A stretch of DNA of 64,000 bases from positions 248,001 through 312,000 of the forward strand of contig JAEUSM010000017.1 of NCBI GenBank assembly GCA_016788785.1. Reading direction: 5' to 3'. The translations under genes were made by a program, and so were the position numbers. The DNA is from Candidatus Kapaibacterium sp. (GTDB lineage: Bacteria > Bacteroidota > Ignavibacteria > Kapaibacteriales > JAEUSM01). The notes under the pieces are model-generated. The model was given only the letters and a program-made list of their open reading frames with translations. It had not been told where the DNA came from and searched no databases. Shown here piece after piece: positions 57,223-64,000 of this stretch (the first letter of the stretch is position 1; each line of letters opens with the position of its first letter).

Positions 57223-57690
57223 ATGGAAAGAAAAACAACGGTTGATGGAATTGAAGGGACACAAAATATTCAAATTACTCGAGAATTTGATTTGACGGTA
57301 GAACAACTTTATAAAGCATACACTGTGCCAGAAATTATTGAACAGTGGATGGGTACAAAGGTTATCAAGTTTGAAGGTTTCAATCATGGTGGATGGAAAT
57401 TCGAGACTTCAACTCCTGATGGAATTATAGTATTTTCTGCGAATGGAGTACACCATGAAGTAGTACCAAACCAACGTATCGTTCGAACATTTGTAATTGA
57501 AAATTCTGGTTTTCCTGCTCAATTAGAGTTCATAGAATTTGAGGCACTTACCGAATCGAGCTCTAAACTTTCTATGCTTATGGTATTTAAAACTGCTGAA
57601 GACCGCAACAATATTTTAAAATTACCATTTGCCTATGGTTTAAATATGGCACATGATAAATTACAATCATTTTTTAATTCAATTAGTTAA
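57223..57690 (+). CDS. SRPBCC (AHSA1/START-like) domain protein
   Basis: The 155-residue protein shows the AHSA1-type SRPBCC pattern: I-T-R-E-F-D-L-T-V-E-Q-L-Y-K-A-Y-T-V-P-E-I-I-E-Q-W-M-G near residues 20-45, G-G-W-K-F-E near residue 65, and I-V-R-T-F near residue 87. Such proteins have a deep hydrophobic pocket for a lipid-like or aromatic ligand. It follows the ArsR gene by five bases and precedes a DoxX-like gene by six. Ligand unknown. Confidence 0.88.
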   Translation: MERKTTVDGIEGTQNIQITREFDLTVEQLYKAYTVPEIIEQWMGTKVIKFEGFNHGGWKFETSTPDGIIVFSANGVHHEVVPNQRIVRTFVIENSGFPAQLEFIEFEALTESSSKLSMLMVFKTAEDRNNILKLPFAYGLNMAHDKLQSFFNSIS

Positions 57691-57696
57691 GTACTT

Positions 57697-58086
57697 ATGA
57701 AAAAATCTTACAAAATCATCTATTGGGTTTCAACTATTTGGTTGTCGTTGGGAATGGTTTCCAGCGGATTAGTTCAGTTATTACATATAAAGGAAGAAAT
57801 TGAGTTGTTTACTCATTTGGGTTATCCTTTGTATTTCTTATACTTGCTTGGAGTGTGGAAAATTGCAGGAGTTGTTGCAATTCTTGTACCTAAATTCCCA
57901 ATTGTAAAAGAATGGGCGTATTCAGGGTTTTTCTTTGCAATGACAGGTGCCTTATATTCCCATCTTGCATTAGGAGATGGGTTTGGTAATATATTTCCAT
58001 CTTTATTGCTTCTTATATTAACAGTAGTTTCATGGTATTTTCGTCCAGAAGAAAGAAAAATAGCGGTACAAATTAAACAAGAATAA
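57697..58086 (+). CDS. DoxX-like membrane protein
   Basis: The 129-residue protein has four predicted transmembrane segments and the DoxX-like pattern: S-S-G-L-V-Q-L near residue 22, H-L-G-Y-P-L-Y near 40, L-G-V-W-K-I-A-G-V-V-A-I-L-V-P near residue 51, and W-A-Y-S-G-F-F-F-A-M-T-G-A near residue 71. The G-V-W-K-I-x-G segment is characteristic of the short DoxX-like family found beside ArsR-SRPBCC pairs. Function unsettled; redox or quinone-linked roles have been proposed. Confidence 0.88.
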   Translation: MKKSYKIIYWVSTIWLSLGMVSSGLVQLLHIKEEIELFTHLGYPLYFLYLLGVWKIAGVVAILVPKFPIVKEWAYSGFFFAMTGALYSHLALGDGFGNIFPSLLLLILTVVSWYFRPEERKIAVQIKQE

Positions 58087-58098
58087 ATAAGTTTGATT

Positions 58099-58935
58099 AT
58101 GAATATCATACCTTACAAAAATCCGCAAGAGTTTTTGCAAAATACACTTCATTTGTTGGAAAAAAATGAAATTGAAAACAACTTAATACTTGGGTTGTGT
58201 AATGGACTTATTGATAATCAAAAAAAGTTTGATGGTTGTGTTTTTCTTAATGCAATTGATGGCAATGATATAAAATCCAGTTCCATCAAAACACTCCACA
58301 AAGCAATGGTAACAAGTTATGATGATAATATGCTTGGGGTAAAAGCTCTAGCAGAGTATTACAAAGAATATTTTCCTCGAATAAAAGGAGTTGTAGGTAA
58401 AAGTACTATTGCAATTAAGTTTTCTAATTGGTTTGGAAAACAATTCGTTGAAAGTAAAGTGTTGATAGTTCACAAATTAGAATCAATCAACCCTTTGCCA
58501 TTATCGGAAGGTAGTATAGTTCAAGCTTCAATGGAAGATGTAAAGTTAATAATAGATTGGTCAATTAACTTTGAAAACGATGCCAACTCATCCATAAAAT
58601 CAAGTTATAATGAAATATTAACCAGTGTAGTAAGAAGAATTGAATCTGGAAATTTTTATAAATGGATTTGTGATGGTGAAATTGTTAGCATAGCTGCAAT
58701 TGTTCGTCAAACAACTAATGCTTGTATTATTGGTGTGGTTTATACTCCTTCATATTATCGTGGAAAAGGGTATGCTACAAGTTGCGTTCATAAACTGAGT
58801 GAAACAGTACTTGAAAGAGGTTTCAAATATTGTGGTTTATATACTGATAAAGCAAACCCAACTTCCAACAATATTTACAAAAACATCGGTTATGTTCCTA
58901 TTGAGGAACATTCCGATATTGAGTTTATTGATTAA
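58099..58935 (+). CDS. GNAT-family N-acetyltransferase
   Basis: The 278-residue protein has an N-terminal domain of about 130 residues and a C-terminal GNAT domain: I-I-G-V-V-Y-T-P-S-Y-Y-R-G-K-G-Y-A-T-S near residues 213-230, with the acetyl-CoA pyrophosphate loop R-G-K-G-Y-A, then A-N-P-T-S-N-N-I-Y-K-N-I-G-Y. ATG 58099 is chosen over an in-frame TTG two codons earlier. It follows the DoxX-like gene by 12 bases and is probably the last gene of this operon; a terminator follows. Substrate unknown. Confidence 0.88.
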   Translation: MNIIPYKNPQEFLQNTLHLLEKNEIENNLILGLCNGLIDNQKKFDGCVFLNAIDGNDIKSSSIKTLHKAMVTSYDDNMLGVKALAEYYKEYFPRIKGVVGKSTIAIKFSNWFGKQFVESKVLIVHKLESINPLPLSEGSIVQASMEDVKLIIDWSINFENDANSSIKSSYNEILTSVVRRIESGNFYKWICDGEIVSIAAIVRQTTNACIIGVVYTPSYYRGKGYATSCVHKLSETVLERGFKYCGLYTDKANPTSNNIYKNIGYVPIEEHSDIEFID

Positions 58936-58956
58936 ATTTTTTCATAGATAGTATAA

Positions 58957-58995
58957 CAAAAAAGACAAAACAGAAATGCTGTTTTGTCTTTTTTT
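58957..58995. terminator. Bidirectional terminator between GNAT gene and tRNA-Pro
   Basis: The stem AAAAAGACAAAACAG / CTGTTTTGTCTTTTT has a loop of about six bases and a T-run on each strand. It serves the GNAT operon (+) and tRNA-Pro (-). Confidence 0.88.
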
Positions 58996-58998
58996 GTG

Positions 58999-59073
58999 TC
59001 GGGGTGGAGGGATTTGAACTCTCGACCTTCTGGTCCCAAACCAGACGCGCTAACCGGGCTACGCTACACCCCG
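58999..59073 (-). tRNA. tRNA-Pro (anticodon TGG)
   Basis: On the minus strand the 75-base sequence starts CGGGGTGTAGCGTAGCCCGG and folds as a tRNA. The anticodon stem TCTGG/CCAGA encloses loop TTTGGGA with anticodon TGG (Pro). The T-arm carries GAGTTCAAATCCC, and the acceptor ends CACCCCG plus A. CCA is not encoded. Confidence 0.96.
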
Positions 59074-59166
59074 TTTCATAAGGAATACAAAAATAGGGAA
59101 AAATTTTTACATTTCAAAATAATACTGAGAAATTTTCGAGATTATTACTATACGTACCAAATTTCA

Positions 59167-60255
59167 ATGTTTAAGAAAACAAATTTTTACAAAGAACGAA
59201 TCATCATTTTTGCTCTTTCAGGTTTGGGAGATGCACTAATGGCTACTCCAGCAATATCAGAATTGCGAAGAATATTTCCGTATGCTCAAATTGATGTTGC
59301 TACGATGTTTCGAGCAGTGTATGATATGTTTGTTTCAAATTCCGATGTTTCAAATGTTTTCTATTGGGATTTTCTAAAACAGTCTCCTTTTGCTTCGTTT
59401 AAATTCCTATTTCATTTACGACAGAATAATTACACCCATAGTATTTCTGTTTATCCTTCGAATAGAAAAGAATATAATATCATTAGCTTTTTAGTTGGTG
59501 CAAAGAAACGGTATGGGCATAATTACCAGCATCAGTCTTTTTCGTCATGTGCATGGTTGCAATCTGTGAGTATTAATGAAGAAGAACATCTCCACAACGT
59601 TGAGGAAAACCTACGTTTAGCACAGTTAATTACCAATGTAGAACCGCAAAACCATAAACCACTTTCGTTTCAAACCAGTTATTTTGATGAAGAAAAGGTA
59701 TCAAAATGGTTTGATGAAATTGGGTTGGAAAAAGGTAACTATTTTTGTGTTCATGCTGGTTCTGCTACGTTGAAAAATCAAATTAATAAACGTTGGGGAT
59801 TTGAAAAGTATGCAGAATTAGCAACAAAACTTCATAGTAGGTACAAGAAAAAAACGGTTCTTTTAGGTGGTCCTGATGAATTGGGATTAAACAATGAGAT
59901 TCATTCTTTATCCAAAAATGCAACAGTTATTGCCCCAATTGTGCCAATATCGATGACAGCTGAAATATTAAAAAATTCAGTACTAACTATTTCAAATGAT
60001 TCGGCGTTAATGCACATTGCTGCCTCACAAGCGGTACCTGTAGTTGCAGTTTTTGGGTATACAAAACACTATCAATTGTACCCATGGCAAACAGAACATT
60101 CTGTTGTGCGTCTTGATTTGGAATGTAGCCCTTGTTTTTATAATTCGCCAAAACCAGCAAGTTGTCAATGGACTGGTGAAAGTGAATTCAAATGCATTAA
60201 AACAATAACTGTAGAGCAAGTGTATCAAGCTTGTGAAAAAATCCTTTATAAATAG
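59167..60255 (+). CDS. Glycosyltransferase family 9 (heptosyltransferase-like)
   Basis: The protein is 362 residues from ATG 59167 (M-F-K-K-T-N-F-Y-K). The frame is open further upstream, but that part reads through the complement of tRNA-Pro (giving W-R-D-L-N-S-R-P-S) and is spurious. Residues about 15-30 (I-F-A-L-S-G-L-G-D-A-L-M-A-T-P-A) are the family 9 N-terminal motif. The C-terminal half has F-C-V-H-A-G-S-A near 195, G-G-P-D-E near 240, and N-D-S-A-L-M-H-I-A-A-S near 278, matching the nucleotide-sugar domain of ADP-heptose:LPS heptosyltransferases. It likely acts in LPS core or surface-glycan assembly. Confidence 0.92.
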   Translation: MFKKTNFYKERIIIFALSGLGDALMATPAISELRRIFPYAQIDVATMFRAVYDMFVSNSDVSNVFYWDFLKQSPFASFKFLFHLRQNNYTHSISVYPSNRKEYNIISFLVGAKKRYGHNYQHQSFSSCAWLQSVSINEEEHLHNVEENLRLAQLITNVEPQNHKPLSFQTSYFDEEKVSKWFDEIGLEKGNYFCVHAGSATLKNQINKRWGFEKYAELATKLHSRYKKKTVLLGGPDELGLNNEIHSLSKNATVIAPIVPISMTAEILKNSVLTISNDSALMHIAASQAVPVVAVFGYTKHYQLYPWQTEHSVVRLDLECSPCFYNSPKPASCQWTGESEFKCIKTITVEQVYQACEKILYK

Positions 60256-60265
60256 GAGCATTAAA

Positions 60266-62392
60266 ATGTTTCGTAAATACGTTTTACCATATCTTGTACT
60301 ATTCACAGTATTGTGTTCACTCACGTTTGCACAAGGTGTCAAAGACTCAAAAGGAACCGATTTTTGGGTTACATTTATGCCAAATTATCATAATCCAGAT
60401 TTTCCAGATTTAGATTCTTTATATATTTTTATTTCTTCGGAAACACCAACTTCTGGTACTATTAATTATACAGATTTCAATGGAACGCAATTTCAACAAA
60501 ACTTTGTTATTTCAGATGTTTCAACGGTACATAAATTTGCAGTCCATTATGATAATTTTGAACTTCGAGGCTTTAATCAAAGTGGTTCGAGTTTTTCACA
60601 GAATCATCAAAACGAAGTTGCTGCTCCTCAAACCTTTCATATAGTTTCCGATAATGAAGTAACCGTTTATGGTTTTAATCAAGCAAGTCTTACGAGTGAC
60701 GCATTCTTAGTCTTGCCTACAGATGTATTGGGTCAAGAGTATTATGTATTGGCCTATCCATCAGATGGAAAAACGCAATTCTTTGGTCCTTTAGATCAAA
60801 CACAATCAACTCCTTCACAATTTGTTATAGTTGCAACAGAGGATAATACGGATATAGATATAACTTTGAGTACCAATCGTTCGTATAGAACAAATTCAAA
60901 ACAAATCACTACGACGTTACAACGTGGTCAAGCATATTTGGTACAAGCATTTATTTCAAGAACGCAGTTAAACGATGATTTGACAGGAACAAATATTATC
61001 TCTTCGAAGCCTATAGCTGTGTTCGCTGGGCATCAAAGAGCCACCGTTCCTTCGAATGGTTCTGGAAACTCTCGAGACCATTTATGTGAACAGATGCCTC
61101 CATATGATAAATGGGGTAACACTGCATTTGTTGTCCCGTTTATTCCGGGTACAAATCAATCGTTAACAGCTAGAGATAGATATGTCGTACTATCAGGCGA
61201 AGACAATAATGTTATTTATAGAAATAATATTCCTGCATTTACTTTGAACAAAGGTGAACGTCGTGAATTTGATTTAATAAATCCTGAATCTTTAAAAGGC
61301 ACTTTTCCAATTTTGGTAGCAGCATTTAAAAAACAATCTTCTGATGGTTTTAGTGATCCATTGATGATGATTATTCCTCCTGCAGAACAGTTTTTAAAAT
61401 CCTACAGGTGGATAAATGCCCAAGTTGATAATATTTTTACCGAACAATTTACGACTATTGTTGCTCCAAATGCATCCATACCATCTATAAAAGTTGATAA
61501 TCAACCTATTATTGGTAATTTCATTCCTATACCGACAACAAACTATAGTTATATAACCCTTAGATTGTCAGATGGAGTTCATGATGTTACTGCCGATAGA
61601 AGAATCGGTATCTACGTATATGGTTATGGCGTGACTGATTCGTATGGGTATACTGGCGGAATGCAATTGCTCAATCAATTTAAACCAGTTATTTCTATTT
61701 TTCCTGAACAAATTTCTGCAAAATCTGGTGATACAACTTCTGTAGGAATTCTTCTGGATAGTCTATTCCCAACATCTCCAACCATCGCTCAAGCAGATAT
61801 TGCAAAAGCGCATATCATAGCCTCAGTGAATGCGACTGTTGCTACACCTCAGTTTTCATTTCAACGTGGTGAAATTCGTTTTGGCCGTCATTATTTTGAT
61901 ATAGAAATACCTATTGTTAGAAATACCCAAACAAAGACAATTTTACAAAATCTCTCAATGATTGTAGGGTTAGGAGATGCAGAAGTTAGTGATATTCGAA
62001 TAGATTCAGTTGTTTGGCTAACACAAGATAATGACACTATTTGGTCTGAAACAACGACAAAATCAGGAACTATTACGGTTGCAGATGTTTGGAAAGACAA
62101 TGCTGGTTCAAGACTTATCAATCCTCAAGAAGTTAGAATTGGACTAATCTTGACAAATAATGTCATTGACAATCAATTGATTTACACATATAAAAATATA
62201 ATTATCACCGAACCAACTTCAGTAGAAATAATCAATATCAATGGAGTAATCGTAACAAACGATAATGGAAATCTATCTGCTACTTCTGGTAGTAATGGAA
62301 TAAATGTTTCCAATTTGCCAGTAGGAAGGTATTACATACGGTTATCAAATGGAAGAAATATCGTTGTACGAGAATTTTCTATCGTTCGATAA
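60266..62392 (+). CDS. T9SS-secreted IgGFc-binding-domain protein
   Basis: The protein is 708 residues from ATG 60266, preceded by AGGAG at 60255-60259. A signal peptide covers about residues 1-23. The mature part is an IgGFc-binding-type domain of about 440 residues: S-K-G-T-D-F-W-V-T-F-M-P-N, V-A-T-E-D-N-T-D-I-D-I-T, K-P-I-A-V-F-A-G-H-Q-R-A, D-H-L-C-E-Q-M-P-P, with the same order as in the protein at 49529-52912. A further beta region and a short type A sorting domain follow (V-E-I-I-N-I-N-G-V-I...G-R-Y-Y-I-R-L). It starts 10 bases after the glycosyltransferase gene. Probably surface exposed; ligand unknown. Confidence 0.88.
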   Translation: MFRKYVLPYLVLFTVLCSLTFAQGVKDSKGTDFWVTFMPNYHNPDFPDLDSLYIFISSETPTSGTINYTDFNGTQFQQNFVISDVSTVHKFAVHYDNFELRGFNQSGSSFSQNHQNEVAAPQTFHIVSDNEVTVYGFNQASLTSDAFLVLPTDVLGQEYYVLAYPSDGKTQFFGPLDQTQSTPSQFVIVATEDNTDIDITLSTNRSYRTNSKQITTTLQRGQAYLVQAFISRTQLNDDLTGTNIISSKPIAVFAGHQRATVPSNGSGNSRDHLCEQMPPYDKWGNTAFVVPFIPGTNQSLTARDRYVVLSGEDNNVIYRNNIPAFTLNKGERREFDLINPESLKGTFPILVAAFKKQSSDGFSDPLMMIIPPAEQFLKSYRWINAQVDNIFTEQFTTIVAPNASIPSIKVDNQPIIGNFIPIPTTNYSYITLRLSDGVHDVTADRRIGIYVYGYGVTDSYGYTGGMQLLNQFKPVISIFPEQISAKSGDTTSVGILLDSLFPTSPTIAQADIAKAHIIASVNATVATPQFSFQRGEIRFGRHYFDIEIPIVRNTQTKTILQNLSMIVGLGDAEVSDIRIDSVVWLTQDNDTIWSETTTKSGTITVADVWKDNAGSRLINPQEVRIGLILTNNVIDNQLIYTYKNIIITEPTSVEIININGVIVTNDNGNLSATSGSNGINVSNLPVGRYYIRLSNGRNIVVREFSIVR

Positions 62393-62393
62393 A

Positions 62394-64000
62394 TTACCGC
62401 AGATAGAGAGCAATAGCAGTAATATCTGAGGCTGAAACACCTGAGATTCTTGAAGCCTGACCAAGTGAAATTGGTCTAATTCTCTCTAACTTTTCTCTAC
62501 CTTCTGAAGAAAGTGATTGAATTCTCGCATATTCAAAATCAGTAGGTATTCTTTTCTTTTCATTCTTTTTAAAAAGCTCAACATCCTTTTGTTGTCGGTC
62601 AATGTAACCTTCATATCGAATAGTAATATCAACTTGTTCTAAAGCTCTTTTTTCACAAGAATAGTATTCGATAATAGCATTTGGTTCAGATAATTGAAGT
62701 AAATGTTCTAAAGAAAAAATATTTCGCTTGTTTAACTGTTCGATTGTCTGAGACTCTCTAAGCGGAGTGGCCTCTTTTTGTTCTAATAATTGGTTAATTG
62801 TTTCGGGACGAATTTTAGTTTTGGTGCAGTAATCACTAAGATGAGAAATCTTTTCTTTGTATCGTAGAAATGAATCATATCGTTGTTGAGCAATTAATCC
62901 AATAGAATGTGATTTATCTAACAAACGTAAATCAGCATTATCTTGACGTAGTAGCAGTCTATATTCTGCTAACGATGTAAATATTCTATACGGTTCATTT
63001 GTGGATTTATTCACCAAATCATCAATTAAAACGCCGATATATCCTTCAGAACGATCAATGACAAACTCATTACCATTGTCTTTTAATGATAAAGCAGCAT
63101 TAATACCAGCAATTAATCCTTGAGATGCTGCTTCTTCATAGCCAGAAGTTCCATTAATTTGACCTGCGAAATAGAGACCAGATATTGCTTTTGTTTCAAG
63201 CGTAAATTTTAACTGATAAGGAAAAAAGAAGTCATATTCAACTGCATAACCATACTTTAAAAACCTTGCGTTTTGAAGTCCTTCAATTGATCGCAAAGCA
63301 CGTTCTTGAATATTAGCAGGTAAACTGGTTGAAAAGCCATTTACATAATATGAATCAGTGGAAATTCCTTCAGGTTCTAATACTATTTGATGCGAAGGTT
63401 TATCGGAAAATCGTGCAATTTTGTCTTCTACAGAAGGACAATATCTGGGTCCAGATCCCTGTATTAAACCAGTAAACATAGGAGATTCGGAAAAACCTTC
63501 TTCTAATATAGAATGTGTAGTTTGATTTGTTTTTGTAGAAAAACAACAAAGTACATTTTTAACCTCACGAGTGTACCAAGAAAATGGTACTGGTTTTTCA
63601 TCTCCTTCTAAAATAGAAACTTTCGAAAAATCAATACTATGTTTTGAAATACGAGGAGGAGTTCCGGTTTTAAGTCTACCACGTTGTAAGCCATACGATT
63701 CAAGCAAATCTGATATTTGTTTAGCAGGTTGTTCACCTACTCTTCCACCTTCAACACCCTTTAAGCCAGTAAACATAACTGCATTTAAAAAAGTGCCGGA
63801 ACACAGAATTACTTTTTTCGCATTGATTAGCTCGTTTGATGCTGTTTTAACACCTGAAATAGCATCCTTTTGAACAGTTATACCCACAACAGATTCTTGA
63901 ATAATGGTTATGTTTGGGTGTGAGAGGACAAAACTTTGTGCAAAATATGGATACAAATCTTTATCGTTTTGGGATCGTGGAGACCATACTGCATGACCTT
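62394..64000 (-). CDS. mnmG: tRNA uridine-5-carboxymethylaminomethyl modification enzyme MnmG (5' partial)
   Basis: MnmG (GidA), with MnmE, installs the cmnm5 group on U34 of several tRNAs using FAD and a folate. The frame stays open to the window edge (A-V-W-S-P-R-S-Q-N-D-K-D-L-Y-P-Y-F), so the N-terminal FAD motif lies beyond it and about 535 codons are visible. Typical segments are G-R-L-K-T-G-T-P-P-R-I, R-Y-C-P-S-V-E-D-K, F-S-T-S-L-P, G-Q-I-N-G-T-S-G-Y-E-E-A-A-S-Q-G, A-E-Y-R-L-L-L-R-Q-D-N-A-D and the C-terminal S-R-I-S-G-V-S. It converges on the IgGFc-binding gene with one base between stops. Confidence 0.96.
   Translation of the reverse strand, partial: GHAVWSPRSQNDKDLYPYFAQSFVLSHPNITIIQESVVGITVQKDAISGVKTASNELINAKKVILCSGTFLNAVMFTGLKGVEGGRVGEQPAKQISDLLESYGLQRGRLKTGTPPRISKHSIDFSKVSILEGDEKPVPFSWYTREVKNVLCCFSTKTNQTTHSILEEGFSESPMFTGLIQGSGPRYCPSVEDKIARFSDKPSHQIVLEPEGISTDSYYVNGFSTSLPANIQERALRSIEGLQNARFLKYGYAVEYDFFFPYQLKFTLETKAISGLYFAGQINGTSGYEEAASQGLIAGINAALSLKDNGNEFVIDRSEGYIGVLIDDLVNKSTNEPYRIFTSLAEYRLLLRQDNADLRLLDKSHSIGLIAQQRYDSFLRYKEKISHLSDYCTKTKIRPETINQLLEQKEATPLRESQTIEQLNKRNIFSLEHLLQLSEPNAIIEYYSCEKRALEQVDITIRYEGYIDRQQKDVELFKKNEKKRIPTDFEYARIQSLSSEGREKLERIRPISLGQASRISGVSASDITAIALYLR

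Noticed and set aside
58984-59166. N-terminal 61-codon extension of the glycosyltransferase frame
   Set aside because: It reads through the complement of tRNA-Pro and yields the familiar W-R-D-L-N-S-R-P-type artefact; the gene is started at ATG 59167.

Overview
The window is an AT-rich bacterial chromosome segment, about one third G+C by eye, most likely from the Bacteroidota/Chlorobi side of the tree (Ignavibacteria or Kapabacteria-like; an inference). The main reason is eight large secreted proteins that end in a type A type IX secretion (T9SS/Por) sorting domain. Others are IgGFc-binding, PKD, SBBP and carboxypeptidase-regulatory-like domains, OmpA-type envelope proteins, a TonB receptor with an N-terminal carboxypeptidase-like domain, and the MEP isoprenoid route (dxs).

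Layout. 1-9083 (+) is one tightly packed block: the 3' part of a molybdopterin oxidoreductase, a four-cluster ferredoxin subunit, a Tat-signal Rieske protein and a small membrane protein, followed by moaA, moeA, a TauE-type permease, mobA, moaD, a MoeB/ThiF-rhodanese protein, moaE and a moaC-mogA fusion. It encodes a Mo-enzyme together with a nearly complete pathway for its cofactor. 9277-15001 (-) holds a flavin oxidoreductase, tRNA-Lys, dxs, a small lipocalin-like protein and a double-OmpA-domain protein. 15216-20954 (+) holds a peptide-type ABC binding lipoprotein, a seven-bladed SBBP T9SS protein and a beta-helix lipoprotein. 21331-25468 holds an OmpA-like remnant protein, an enoyl-CoA hydratase and priA, flanked by two copies of a dispersed palindromic repeat. 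25711-33835 holds two T9SS proteins around purK. 33836-34197 is a gene-free stretch with four perfect DnaA boxes, a candidate replication origin or DnaA-titration site. Next come serS, a DivIC/FtsB-like gene and gcvP.

38976-43947 is the most unusual part: a two-gene cassette (secreted 16-cysteine protein plus T9SS protein) present twice, head to head, each copy ending in nearly the same terminator. 43983-49528 (-) holds a peroxiredoxin-like gene, ligA, a YciI-like protein, a second TauE permease, dapD and a possibly frameshifted membrane-anchored protein. 49529-56766 (-) holds an IgGFc-binding/PKD T9SS protein, a third distant relative of the cassette T9SS protein and a TonB-dependent receptor. 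56900-58935 (+) is an ArsR-SRPBCC-DoxX-GNAT operon behind an inverted-repeat operator. The window ends with tRNA-Pro, a family 9 glycosyltransferase, a second IgGFc-binding T9SS protein and the C-terminal part of mnmG.

The sequence was read by eye with no database search. Family names rest on motifs and overall resemblance; statements about regulation or novelty are inference.
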